From Edaphochlamys debaryana (Eukaryota; Chlorophyta; Chlorophyceae; Chlamydomonadales), in NCBI GenBank assembly GCA_016858145.1, contig JAEHOE010000189.1, positions 62,001 to 126,000 on the forward strand: a stretch of DNA of 64,000 nucleotides, read 5' to 3'. Position 1 is the first letter of the stretch. Each line of letters opens with the position of its first letter. The notes beneath the pieces are model-generated. The model did not search any database. It saw only the letters and a list, made by a program, of their open reading frames with translations, and was not told the origin of the DNA. The translations under genes were made by a program, and so were the position numbers. Below are positions 10,767 to 22,796 of the stretch, piece by piece.

Positions 10767-12247
10767 ATGGACCCTGCCGCGGCAGCCGCTGCGACCCCGC
10801 CCAGCACCGGCAAGGCAAAGCCGAGGGCACGGAGGCCTGAGGCCGACAAGGCAGCAGCCGGGGATGCGTCCCCGGGTGGCGACAAGGCCGGCGGGGCGGG
10901 GGCAGGTCCGGCCACTCCCGGCCCCGCCGCAGCAGGCGGCAGCGGGGCAGGCGGCAAGGCCGCGGCTGAGGGACTGAGCCCCGCTGGAGGCGTGACGAAG
11001 AAGAGGGCACGGCCCGCCAAGCCCAAAGCCCCGGTCGAGGCGGCAGGTGGGCACGGCCCTTGCTTGGGTCCTGTGCGGGCCCACATCAAAGCGGCGTCCG
11101 CAGCCTTGCCTCGGGTGCCTTCCGGGCCCCCCTCCAAAGCCCAGCACACCACCCACTCCCATCGTTGACCCTTAACTCCACTCCGCAAGTCTCCTTGCTG
11201 CCCTTCCCGCCCCCTGGCAGCAGCTGCCGGCGAGGACTTTGGCGGCGAGGAGCCCCCTCAGCCCGTGCTCCAGGACACGAGCATGCCGTACAGGGGCACC
11301 TTCACCAAGGACCGTGAGTGGGGGTGGGGGGGTCGGAGGGGATTGGAGGGAGGGTAGGAGGGGCAAAGGTTTGGGGCAGGGAGTGAGGGCCGGGTGAGAG
11401 GGGACGGAGGGACCGATGGCAGAAGCTGGAGACCTGGTTGGGAGTCAAGTGGAGTTCGCTCCAAGGGGCGGACCGGGGCAGCCAAGTTGCCTTGCAGGGA
11501 GTGCCAGGCAGGGAGGGCCAGTGATAGGGAGGGGGCCATCCTGGCGACGAGTGCACGAGGCAGCTTGCCGCACGCTGAGGATAGGCGGCAGGGCGGCACT
11601 GGGCCCAGGGGCATAAGCTCAAGGAGCGTCGGAGGGGCGGCTCTCAAGGGGGCGGTGCGACCGGGGGAAGGAGGAAGGCGGGGGGCGCAGCTCTTGACCG
11701 GGAGACCGGAAAGGCCGGGTCAAAGGGTCATGCGTGTGCCCTGCGCTCTCCCTGTTCACGTACCGAGACCCTTCCATCCCCTCGCCCTCCCTCCCTGCTC
11801 CCCCTGTCAGCTGGATGAGAAGACCTGCTCTCCCTGGTCGGTAAGGTGGGCCCGGGGCGGGCCTGGGCTGGGCTGGGCCCTGCAAGGACCCGCAGGGGGC
11901 AGGAGCTATGAAGCGCCCTGGTGCTGAACCAGCTACCCACGTGTCCTGGCCGGGGGCGGCAAGGAGGCGCGAAAGGTTGGGTGGGGTGGAGAGGGGGCAG
12001 ACTGCCCGGTGGCCTGTGCACTTGGTCTGGAATGACATTCACATCCGGGCGCTTTCTCCTCCGTCCTCCCCCTTTCCTGACCCACCGCCCCGCCCCTCCC
12101 CTCCCTCCTCAGATGGTCGACGTGGACCAGCTCCAGAAGGTGGTGGAGGCGGGGGGCGCGGAGGAGGCGGGGGGCGAGGAGGGCGGGGGCGAGGAGGTGC
12201 TGGGCGAGGAGCTGCCCGACAACGCAGCGGTGGAGGACCTGGAGTGA
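10767..12247 (+). pseudogene. Truncated TAF13 duplicate lacking the histone fold
   Basis: Exon 1 (10767-11046) starts ATG and encodes an Ala/Pro/Lys-rich N-terminus with a basic KKRARPAKPKAP patch. Exon 2 (11221-11313) encodes AAGEDFGGEEPPQPVL and ends ...YRGTFTKD in the phase needed to join the TG|TGC start of the intact copy's exon at 106. The next two histone-fold exons are absent. The third (LDEKDLLFLVRK in the intact gene) survives at 11811-11845 with one base deleted, so it is out of frame. Of the fourth only the 3' edge (AAGGAGGCGCGAAAGG near 11969) remains. The last exon (12113-12247), with the acidic tail, is almost identical to the intact copy. It probably cannot make functional TAF13. 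TGTAA is at 12586-12590. Its first two exons probably mirror the part of the intact gene outside this window. Confidence 0.8.
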
Positions 12248-13984
12248 GGAGATGGGTGACGCAGAGGACGCCTGCTGTGTGCCCGCTGGATGCATCCGAC
12301 TCAGCAGAGTTCGAGGAAGGCAGGCGTACCGGCGTGCGCTGAGACCGGAGGCGGCAGGGGGCTGCAGGTGAAGGAGGAGCGACTGTGGAAGGTGCTGCTT
12401 GCACAGCCGCACACGTGCACCTACGGCAACGGAGCCGATGCGCATGGCTAAGGTGGTGACGACTGAAGTGCGGGGGTTCAGAGGTTCGCACAGTCCGCCG
12501 ACGGGCTAGCGCCAGGACCCAGGAGGACCCTGCACGGCCGGCAGTCCCGGCTGGTACATAGCCGAGGCGGATGGGGCGCATGAGGTGTAAACTGTCTACA
12601 AAGCTGAGTACCGGTACTCACGGGGGCTCACGAAGGTGATCAGCGCCCTCCCCTGACAGCTCACGCTCTACCGCATCCCGCCTGCTCCACTTGGCGCTTG
12701 CTTAACCAAGCTCGCACTATCCTGCCCCAGAGTTCCTCCATGACCTCGTGCCCCATGTACGGACTATTTACACACTCATGGCCAGAAGTTGACCGGCCCG
12801 CCCTCGCGGCCCGCACCCCCACGCCAAAGCCCTGGGGTTCAACATCATGCTAGCTATCGAATGCACCACAGCTTGCCCACCCCAATGGCCTCTGGAGCGA
12901 GCTCGACCGAGTCAGACATGCGTCGCTCTCAGGCTCCACGGGTTCCCAGACCATGTTCATTGAATAGAGCTTGACCTGAATACTCAGTTTGTGCGTTTGG
13001 CTAGGAGGTGCCATCTGCGCTCGCGCCCTGGCATCCTCCAGGAGGCCTAGCCCGGGACCGCTCCAAGAGCTCGGGGTAAGGGTCATAGTAACGAAGGCTA
13101 GGTGACAGGGCTCGGGCGCGCAGCGTTGCTCTGGGTGACCCCGTGCACTTCTGCATGGGGGGTCTTTACGGGCCTCGCGCGGACCCCTCACCAATGACGC
13201 CGCGCCTTCTGGCGTACGCAGTGCTGCACCCGTCTAGTACCCGTCACGCATACACATAGGTCTCACCTATCTGCCAGGGGCGCGGCTGGTCTGGGAGGCG
13301 AGGCTACGATTGGGCTGTCGAGGGCTGACCTCGGCCCTTAGTGCCCTCCGCGCTGCGGCACGCCACAGCAAGCAGCAGGAGCTAAGATTCAGGGTGCGTC
13401 AACCCACGCTGCAAGGGGGTGGGAGCGTGATTGCGACTGCGCGGAGAGCGGGGGCGGAGACAAGGGCCGACTTTTGCGCTGGAGCACGAAACGTGGCTTT
13501 GGGCCGGGATTCGGTCTACTTACGTCCTGGAGTGGCAGCTCATGGCCATCAGAATGGCTCAGAACAGCTAAGCACAAAGGCCTCATCACGGCATCACGTC
13601 TCAGCTTGTAGTAACACCGGTAGTAACCCAGGACGAGTACTTCGGCCCCAGCCCGGAACGGCATCAGTCGTCTCAAAAGCCCTTCCCACGCGCAGTTCCG
13701 TCAGTACCGGTAGACGGCTAGCATGCCATGCCGGCTCAGAGTTCATGTCAGTGTAACGTACATGGTCACGCGAGCTGCCCTGAAGCATTCGCGCTCAAGT
13801 CCCTCCTTGATTGGCGGCTCACAAGCGCAGCATTCCAGCCTGCTGCAGAGCCCAACCATGCCCCCCCAATCCTGCCCTCCGCCCCGACCTCAAGCGCTGC
13901 GTACTGCAGCCCTACTGACCGCTGGGGGTGCGCACGCTGGCCGCCGCCGCCGCGCTCCCATCCCGCTAGGCCCCCACTAGGCCA
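12248..13984. other. Intergenic region between convergent genes
   Basis: Tail-to-tail spacer between the truncated TAF13 and the intact kinesin. I see no convincing exons or repeats, only short overlapping ORFs without motifs. Confidence 0.4.
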
Positions 13985-16900
13985 CTACACGTTGCCTGCC
14001 GCTCCCAGGTGGTTGTCAGCGGCGGCCGCCGCCCGGGAGGGGTCAGCGGCGGCGGCCCTCAGGTACGCCACGTACTGCTTCCGCTCCTCACTGGCCCTCC
14101 ACTCGCGCTCCAGCTGCTTGGCCGCCTCCCACAGCACCTGCCGCCACGCCTCGCCCAGCTCCGACTTCGGGGCCTTGAGGACGGCCGCGAAGTCCAGGCG
14201 GTCCTGCCGGCACTTGTCCATCCACCGCCCCACCACGCCGTCGTAGGCGAGTTTTCGCATCACCACGGCGCAGCCGAACTCGCGGCGGGTGGCCTCGAGT
14301 GCGCGGCCGTTGCGGCCCCTGAACCGGGCCAGGACGTTGTGCATGGCCCCGAACGCGGGGCTGCACTTGTTCAGGCCGTGCGGCATTTGGGCCTTGGGTT
14401 CTGAAGCGCTCGTGAGTGACTTCAAGAGGGAGACCTTGGTCATGCCGTTGCTCAGGAACGTGAGGGCGGGCGGGGCCCCGGACTCCTCCGGGCCGGGGTC
14501 GGCATCCTCCATCAGGAAGGGGTCACCCTCCAGGTCGGGCGTGTGCTTGCCGCCCTTGCCCTGGGGGCAGGCGGGGCAGGAGCAAACGTCAGGACACCGG
14601 TTAAAGCTATAAGAGGGATCGCCGGGCAGGTGTATCAAGCATGTGCCGCCAGGATCACCTATGCCCCGCGCTCGTGCGCCCCGTCCCTTCTCACCGCCGG
14701 CTTGGGCTTGCCGCCGACGCGCTGCGTGCCCGAGCCGCCGCTGCCGCCCTCCTGCGCCGCGGCCAGGGGCGGCATGAAGACCACCTTGGACCTGCCGCCG
14801 CGCTCCTCAGCAGCGGCGGGCTGTTCGGCGCCAGGGAGAAAGGGAAGAAAATTGCAAGCCTCAGGGAGGGGCTCGGCTAAACTCGACACGACCAGGCCGC
14901 TCACCATAACCCTTTAAGCTAACCAGCCAAGTGCTCGCTCACCCTTGCGCCCTTCATGCTCGAGCGGAGCGGGTACCGTCCCTGCAGGCAAGCGCCCGCA
15001 ACAGACAGACTCGTGAGCCATGGGGCAGCCGTGATGCCGCCCTGTCACTTGGGAGGCAGCACGGGCGGTCAGGGCCCTCGACCTACCGGCGTCCGCGCCG
15101 CAACGGCTCCCCGCGGCGCAAACGTCCTGTCGTCGCCGCTCTCCTCATTGCTGTCCTCCTCGTCAATGATCACCGGCTCATCCTGGTCGTCCGAGAGGCC
15201 GGCCTCGTTGCCAGCGAGGCTAGCGGGCCTGGGACCCAGTCGGGCCCGGTTGCCCGGGCCGGCGCCGCTTCCACCAGCCTGGGGATAAGGGTTGGTACAA
15301 AGCGAGCTTTGGTTATTGAGTCCGACGAAGACGGAGTGTGTCGAGGCACGCAGCGGCCCCCAGAGTCCGGCCTGGTGAGCCTGCACTGAAGCACGCCACC
15401 CACCTCGGACCGAAGCTTAGTTGGCTGTCCTGCTTTCGCCAGGACGCCCCGCAGCTGCTTGAAGTGGACCTGCACGTGCGAAGTGCGGCCAAGCCGGCGA
15501 TACAGGGCCTGGTGACAAGCCAAGCCGGCGATACAGGGCTGGGGCTGCGTCTCACCCGGAAGGACAGCAGCACCACATTGCGCTGTGCTGTGTTCTCGAC
15601 GCAGTTGAGGAGCGTGGCCAGGGCCTCCCGCAGCTTATCCAGCTCCTTCACGCGTTCGTCATGTAGGTCTGAACGCAAGAGGGGAAAGGGCGGAAAGGGC
15701 GGGGGCAAGTTTAGGGCGTCAGCGCTGCCACGTAACCACGTAGAGACGTCAGGAGCCAACCAGCACACCTTGCACCAGCCGTCCAGCGCCTCCAGCTCCC
15801 TCTGCAGCTCCTGCACGCCCTCCTGAGCCGTGCGCAGCTCCTGCGCACGGGCGGGTAGGAGAGGCGTGGTGCACCCAGCGGTGGCCCGTACCAACTGCTT
15901 GTCCTCCAACAGCTTGAGCGTCTGGCCTCACCTGAGTCTTGGCAGCCAGCTTTGCAGAGAGGTCCGCGTCGGCGGAAGCCTACGGGCGGGGCCAGCCAAA
16001 ACGGTCAGCTGCAGCAGTCTGCCCCTGAGAGCGTGCGTATCTCCATGCCCCACTGCTCCGAACCCACCTCTGGCCGGGAGCCCGACGGCCCAGCACCTGT
16101 GCCATGCTTATCGAGGAGATTTTGCAGCTGTCCATGGAACGTGAACAGGGGATAGTAGAATGGGTTGCGCTTGTCCTTGGTGTCGATCTGCTCCTGCATG
16201 TCCCTGCAGATCTCTCTGATTACTGCAAACAGCGTGTCATCCTGGGGCAGCAGGAGGTGAGCGTGTTGACTTTCGCTGCACTGGGAGGACGCCAAACTAG
16301 CCAAACTGCTGGGGCAAAGCGTTGGCCAGAGAGTGCCGCGCGGGTTCCAGGTGCCCTCCTCCTGCGCCCTAGCAGCGCCTACCGCCCCGGCCACCTCCTG
16401 ACGCCCTACCGGCTGGGCTGCGGTGGCCTCAGCCGCCTGCTTGGCCGCCGCCTGCACGGAGGTAGGACAAGCGGAGCAAAGATGCTGACGTCCCTGCGCG
16501 TTGCACCATACAAAGGCGCTTGGGCAGGACGGCGCATGTGGCTGGCTACGTCCTCCCCCATCACCTGAGCCTCCAGCAGCTGGGCCTTGATGCTCTCCAG
16601 CTGGGGCAGTGTGGGGAAGACGGGTAGGTTGGGGTGTGGGGCCAGAGGTTGCTGTTACCGCATCGCCCTGTCTAGCCTCACCCCTATCCAGCCCCTAGCC
16701 ACAAGGACCGATGAAAGCAAGTCAGATACCCAGGCCAGGGCCCCTGCGGTGGACCCCTCGCTCTCACCTGCCGCTCCACCTCTTGCTTGGCTGCGTCGGC
16801 CTCCTCGGCCCGCTTGACCGCCTCCTGCACAACATTGCAGAAGGCAGGGCAATGCTGCTGAAGACACCGCCTTTGCTCTTGCAATGCAGAGGCACGTGAC

Positions 16901-19900
16901 CATCCGCCTGAGCCTCCAGTAGCTACGCGTTCCTCTCCTGTACCTTCGCTGCATCCGCTGCACCTTGATCACCTCCCTCTTCTGGGGGAGTTAGGGGAGA
17001 TGCCACGAACCGGCGCCTCCCAATTGTAGGGGTCTAGACAGGGCGCCAAAGACCAGAGTGGGATGCTCCAGCCGGTCTTGGCCTGAAGAGCCCTTCAACA
17101 GGGCTCGATCAGCCGGACCCATGACACTCACCTCTTGCTGCCTTCCCGACCTGGCCGCGGTCTTCTCTGCGGCCTGCTTGGCCGCCTGCGCAGAGGGGCG
17201 GAAAGCGAAACGATGCGATATTGAAGTCACTGCGCCATGCCCCATGCAGAGGTGCTTGGGCAGCATAGCCGCAGCGTCGTCTATGGCTGGCTACGCTCTC
17301 CCCGTTCACCTGAGCCTCCAGCAGTTGCGCCTTGATGTGCTCCATCTGGGGTAGCGTGGGGAAAACGGGGCAGGGGTGTGGGGCAGGAGGCTGCTGTTGT
17401 CGCATCGCCCTGTCCTTAAGGGTCGGCCAATGGAAGGGAACCAAGTGCCCTAGCCAGCGCCCCGGCAGCACACCCCGCCACTCTCACCTCCCGCTCCACC
17501 CCTTGCTTGGCTGCGGCGGCCGCCTCGGCCTGCTTGACCGCCTCCTGCACAATGATGAAGGAGGTGGGGCAAATTAAGCTGCGGAAGACGCGGCCATTGC
17601 TCATGCGATGCAGGTGACCATCCGCCTGCACCGCCTCGAGCAGCGGGTAGGGTATATGCCACGAACCGGCGCCCCCCTAAGCTGTAGGGAACTAGGCAGG
17701 GTGCCAGAGACCAGATTGGGAAGCTCCAGCCGGTCTGGGCATGAATAGCTCTTCAACAGAGCCCGAGCAGCCGGACCCACGACACTCACCTCCTGCTGCC
17801 TTCCCGACCTGGCCGCGGTCTCCTCTGCTGCCTGCTTGGCCGCCTGCGCAAAGGGACGGAAAGCCAAATGGTGAGGTGTTGACGTCCCTGCGCCATGCAC
17901 CATGCAATGGTGCTTGGGCAGCACAGCGACGGCGCATGTGGCTGGCTACGTCCTCCCCGCTCACCTGGGCCTCGAGCAGCTGCGTCCTAATGCTCTCCAC
18001 CTGGGGGCAAACGGGGCAGGGGCTGATGCAGAACTGCCCGGAGATCACCTACCCTACCTAGCTTGCCAGCGCCCGGACAGCGCAGGGACCCCGCCGCTCC
18101 CACCTCCTGGAGCTTAACTGCAGTGGCCTCCGAGGCCCTCTTGGTTGCTTCCTGCACAGAAGGACAGGAGGCGGAGCGAAGGTGCTGAAGATACCGGTAT
18201 GGTTCATGCGATGCTTGTGTGCAGAGGCACGTCCCCTGCCCACCTGGGCCTCCAGCAGCTGCGCTTTGACCCCGTCCACCTCCTCCTGCATCCGCTGCCT
18301 GCTGTCGGCCTCACTGTCCCGCTGCTCCTCCAGGGCCTGCAAAGAGCGTTGATGCCTCAGTCTTCGAAATTTACAGGCCAGTAAGCATGTGATGCTCTTT
18401 GACTGATTGCCACTCCAGTTACTGCTTTCCTCCCAGCCGGTGCCCAAACCGCGCACCTTGCGTGCGTGGTCGACCTCCTCCTGCAGCCTGCGCTGGCGCT
18501 CTGCGCTCTCCTCCTGCAGCCTGGCAGTCTCCACCTCGAGGGCCTGCGCGCGGCAAAGCGGGAGCGTCATGGCTGATGGTACTACACGAATCAATTGACA
18601 TCAAGGGCCATGACCCATGCCTCTTGGGCTCCTGCTGCCTCACAGCTATGGCTAGCGGCGCCCAAGCGGCGTCCCACCTTGCGCGCACGGTCGACCTCCT
18701 CCTGCAGCCTGCGCTGGCGTTTTGAGCTCTCCTCCTGAAGCCTGGCGATCTCCGCCTCGAGGGCCTGCGCGGGGCAAAGCAGGAGTAACGAACCAGCGAG
18801 CCACTGCTGCCTCCCAGCCGTGACCTAAGGCTCGTAAGCCTCCCTACCTCCCGCAGCCTCGCCGATTCAGCCTGCAGCTCCTGGTTGGCCGCCTCGGCCG
18901 TCGCCAGCCTCCCCTCCAGCTGCTCCAGGTTCGCGGTGGGCGGCGAAGGGCCAAGGCAGGGGACTGTCACTCACACAACACTCGGTACGACGGCAGAGTT
19001 GGCAGGGGAGAGGCACAAGCCCTTGAATACGGTGCATGTTCGTGCAAGGAAGGTACCGGCAGGACAGCACAGCCAAGCTGCAGCGGCCTACCTCCGCTGC
19101 GAGTCCGCCCGCGCCCGCGGGGCCGGCAGTGGTGCCAGTGGCCTGTTGCCAGAGAGGGCGCAGAGGCAGGGAAGAAAGGTTGCAGCTGATGCATCTCCCA
19201 ACACTGGACTTGGCGCACACAAGCAAGGCAAGTCCGAAGTAGCCACTTGCAGCCACGTGCTCCCCGTACTCTGCACGGTTGCAGCCGGCCCACCCAGACT
19301 GTAGATGTCCTTGACCTACCCCCGTGCTTCCCGAGGCCTGCGCGATGCTTCCGAGCTGTGCCTCTGGCGAATCGTGGCCATACGACGGGAAGGGCCTGAG
19401 GGCCAGGGCCAGGTCGGCGCTGCCGAAGTTCCGCACCACGAGGCCCTCGCCGGACTCGTCCTCCAGGTCAACCGCGTCCGTGCGCGGCTTCTTGATGGCC
19501 GTGCTCGCTTCAGACGCAGGCGGAGGAAGCACGTGTGCGTGTCAGGCTAGATAGGCCACTGGGCGAGACCTCATTGCAAGCCAAAGCTTGGGCGAACGTG
19601 CGCAGCCGCTGCAGACCCACCCTGGCGCTCGCTCTTGCGCTTCTCCGGCTGAGGCAGGGCGGCCTTGAGGATTCCTTTGGCGAAGTCCAGAGTCAGCCCG
19701 GTCCGCCGGTTCAGGTCCTTGGCCGCCATGGAGATGGTGCAGATGACCAGCAGCTTGCCGCACCCCTTCAGGAGGTCGCTCAGGACGCGCACCAGCGTGC
19801 GCTCACGGGAGCCTGTCGAGGGGGACACCGGGTGTGGGAACAAGGGTCAGTAGTCCAAGAGGGAACTAGGCGCTCGTGGCTGGCCAACTAGGCTGGCCAA

Positions 19901-21535
19901 CGCATGCCAGGCATTGGGACACGGGGGCACTCACTGGGTTTGGTGCCGGTCTTCAGGCCCCGCACGTATCTTTCGAATGCGTACAGGTCCTGCCGGATGT
20001 GATTTCCCTCCTCCTGGGCCTTGCTCTGCCCCTCGGTCTGCAACGTGCAGAACGGAAGAGCGGGAGCATGAACACGAGCTTCCCATTGCTCAACTAGCCA
20101 TCCCACAGCTATGCGATACTCAAACCTACCGCGCCCGAACCTTCCGCCCCCGCCATGTCCACCAGCACCAGCCGCTGCAGCGGCCTGGGCCTTGAGGCTT
20201 GGGGTTCGGGCGATGAGGGCGACCGCTCGTACAGGGACTGCATGCGCAGGCAGACCGGGGGCATACATCGAGGGACCCAACACTCACAGCAGAGGCAACG
20301 CATCATACGCATGGCCCTGCTCACCGCGACCCAGAGCGCATGCGACCGGCTGGAAGTCTTGTTGTCGTTTGTTTCTGTCACCTCACGCCGCGCCTTGTAC
20401 TTCTCCATGATGCGGCCCAGGTCCTCCTCGCTCACCAGCGCAGACTCCTCGGGCGTCACGTACACCAGCTCGCCGCTGCCATCGTCCATGATTTTGACCG
20501 GCTTGCCAGTGAGCAGATCAGACAGTTCGTTGTTGTGGATCTGGACCGAGGAGCAACGGCAAGGGCGAGAAGAGGGAAGGTCAGGTGCATCACAACAGCC
20601 CCCGGCCATCTGGCCATCAAGCCCTTGACTGTGGACCCCGCCCTTGCTTCTGTGCCTGCGAAATTACCTTCAGGCAGTGCACCGCGACCCGGTGCACCCC
20701 GCTGTCCACCTCCTCCAAGACCGTCTGGACAGATCTCTGAATCATGCCCAGCTCGCCCTCGCGGCCCTCCATGGTGTAGGTTTTGCCGCTGCCCGTCTGG
20801 CCGTACGCAAAGAGGACATAGCTGCTGCTGCCCCTTGCAAACTTAAGCACATTGGGCTCGATGTCCTCGAAGATCACCTCGTTGGTATCTTTCTCCGAAT
20901 ACAGTTTACCCTCGTGGCGGATTTGTCCCTGCGAGCAACGGAGCCAGGGTTGCGCAAAGGTGACGTGAGCGCTTGGGGCAACGAATCATATGGCAACCCT
21001 GCAGGCCCCTGCATCATATGTCCACAGTCAACCACTCTGTCCTCCTGTGTCACACGCAATCGCTTACCCCGGGGTCCGGCAGATTGGCGGTGGACACCGG
21101 TCGTGCTGGCAGGGAAGGGCGGGGAGGCTTGCCGGTGGGTTCGACGCCAAGCAGGAGCTTGGGGTTGTTCGCGTCGACTACAACTCCACGTGTCTCCCCG
21201 TTTGGCAGGGGCATGCAGCGCAACGCCACGCTGCAGGGGGACGAAGGGCGCAGCTGCTCAGGCGCAGGGGCCTGGAGTCGCAGCACGCACCGGCTGGACC
21301 GGACAGGTTGCACACCCTCCAGCCAGCCTCCAGCACACCTGTGTCCATGGGACCTACCGTGTCTGCGGGCCCTCAGATTGAGCTCCCTGCATTCTCGAGG
21401 ATTACTGACGGACCGAGCGCATGCTGTGGAGGAGGGACCTGCAAGCAGCACCGGAGAAGATGGCGTGGAAGCCAGCCCCCGACCAAGCCCCGGCTCGGAG
21501 AGACCGCTAAGACTGTCCCCCAATATCAAGGACAT
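13985..21535 (-). CDS. Orphan kinesin with N-terminal motor, coiled coil and novel C-terminal domain
   Basis: Microtubule motor of about 1,248 residues. Thirty exons join in phase: 21535-21068, 20928-20668, 20540-20325, 20237-20130, 20037-19935, 19812-19621, 19507-19320, 19142-19092, 18922-18848, 18764-18678, 18543-18457, 18336-18244, 18151-18104, 18000-17965, 17843-17790, 17544-17488, 17345-17310, 17185-17132, 16824-16768, 16600-16565, 16451-16395, 16241-16068, 15979-15932, 15840-15769, 15645-15556, 15469-15404, 15278-15087, 14981-14943, 14820-14695, 14560-13985. P-loop GQTGSGKT is at residues 199-206, switch I SSRSH at 306-310 and switch II DMAGAE at 342-347 (usual form DLAGSE). The a4-a6 part is short and lacks the usual HIPYRDSKLT. 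Residues about 513-940 are coiled coil built from repeated exons. An acidic linker (PVIIDEEDSNEESGDD) precedes a C-terminal domain shared with two neighbouring loci. Subfamily is unclear. The start is the first ATG of the open frame; the exon at 15645 has a less certain acceptor. Confidence 0.85.
16395..18151 (-). repeat. Tandemly duplicated coiled-coil exons in the kinesin
   Basis: Three exon types recur in order. One is 12 codons (VESIRTQLLEAQ, MEHIKAQLLEAQ, LESIKAQLLEAQ). One is 18-19 codons (AAKQAAEETAARSGRQQE and two relatives). One is 19 codons (EAVKQAEAAAAAKQGVERE, EAVKRAEEADAAKQEVERQ; the 16-codon EATKRASEATAVKLQE may be a relative). All are phase 0 at both ends, so units can be added or removed without breaking the frame. 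Introns between them also share sequence (for example 17590-17700 with 16900-17060), including relic copies of the LLEAQ exon near 16915 and 17630 that lack usable splice sites. Confidence 0.8.
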
Positions 21536-22447
21536 TGCTCACGGCGCCACGGTGTTTATGAGCCCACGCGGCGTGCCGAGCATGTGCTCGCACTGCGCTG
21601 GCTTGCAAATGTTGAGTTGCCAAGCAGATTAGTGGTAGATAAAGTGGCGATGTGAGTTCCTAGTGCCTCTGTTGCTGACGCACTGTATGCCGGGACGGGC
21701 GGCGAGGCGAGCGGACGGCGAAGACGTCGCGATGTCGGTGACAGCTGGGACATCAATTTGAAAGTACTCGCTGCGCAACGCGCAAGCCCGCAAGCCCACA
21801 TGCCTGCCGAATGCTCAAACACCCTAGCATCCTCCGAGGGCTGGGGTAGCATCCAGATTCGCGCTAGGTCGACTGGTCTTGCCTACATGCATGCCGGCGT
21901 CCGTCGAGTCGGCGCGGTCCTCGCGATGGCAATGGCGCTATATCATAATTGACCTCTCGATATGTAGCAGGGCCTGTTGGCCTCCGAGGGCCCGCCCACG
22001 CGCGGCGGCAGCTCTGGTCCTGCATCCTGGGTGCCTAGCGTGGTAGCCGGCGGACGATGCGAATGCAGCAGCGGATGCTGCGCGTCACGTGGTGGCGGCG
22101 GCCGCGGCGGGATGGCCGCAGGGTTTAATATAGATAACGGGGCGTAGTGCCGCGGTGTGTTGGCCGACGCAAAAAGCCGCCGTTGGCCGCAGGGGGCGGC
22201 AGGGGAGGCCGTCGGGCCTGTGCCGGCTGCAGTGCCGTGCCTCTCTATAGCTGCCGGCACCGCGCCTCGGCGCCTGCAGCAGCAGCAGCTAGGGCCAAGC
22301 TGGGGCGGTGGCCTGCTGCCGAGCCTCTCCGCTCCCTCTTCCTTACCCCCCACCTCTCATGGCCTTCCCTCGGACGGCCTCACCTTCCAACCTGCACTTG
22401 AACCTCCCCACCGACGACGTCCCCGCCGTGTTGACCGGCCGCTGAAA
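21536..22447. other. Intergenic region upstream of the kinesin
   Basis: It contains the presumed kinesin promoter (no clear TATA box) and one copy of the dispersed 33-bp element at 22123-22155. From about 22160 the sequence is GC-rich with CAG runs and precedes an inverted KUP fragment. No gene supported. Confidence 0.4.
22123..22155 (+). repeat. Dispersed 33-bp element, copy
   Basis: It shares the core AACGGGGCGTAGTGCCGCGG with 24304-24323 and 28384-28403, preceded by an A/T-rich TTTAATATAGAT in place of CGTTATTATAGAC. A partial match lies at about 1884-1897. See the insertion at 24295-24323. Confidence 0.7.
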
Positions 22448-22652
22448 CCGGCGGCGCCGCCACCCTGCTGAGCGTGCTGAGCATCGGGCGGGGCAGCATG
22501 TACCCAGACCTCCCGCCGGGCGCCGGCCTTACTAATGGCGGCTGCGGCGGCAGCGGAGGGGGCCACTCGGGCGGCCCGGGGGCTCCCTGGCGCATGTTTG
22601 CGCTGCTGGCGTGGGCCTCCGTTGGGGTGGTGTTCAGGGACATTGCCATGAC
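22448..22652 (+). pseudogene. Inverted fragment of KUP exon 1 core
   Basis: Reads [20 protein letters not shown], then a Gly-rich run, then [17 protein letters not shown]. This is the first membrane segment and signature region of the KUP/HAK transporter encoded at 49641-41242, but on the opposite strand. It stops immediately after the GDIA position, where homology is lost, and the signature Gly is changed to Arg (VFRDIA against VFGDIA). There is no continuation into exon 2. The same segment is missing from KUP1. It is non-functional by itself. Confidence 0.75.
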
Positions 22653-22796
22653 GCAGCGCAAGCTTTCTCGTAGCCCCGTCGGTTGGGGCCTGCACACGGT
22701 GCAGCGTTGACCAGATACAGATGCAGTTACATACGCGATGACCCAACCCGCACGCTCCGTTAGGGCCAGAGTTGAGGTCACGCAAGCGCAAGAGAG

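Noticed and set aside
15645..15676. Alternative acceptor (TTCAG|ACC) extending a kinesin exon by about ten codons (DLHDERVK)
   Set aside because: The residues look plausible but the splice phase does not fit the preceding exon; the GAAG|GAG acceptor at 15646 keeps the frame.
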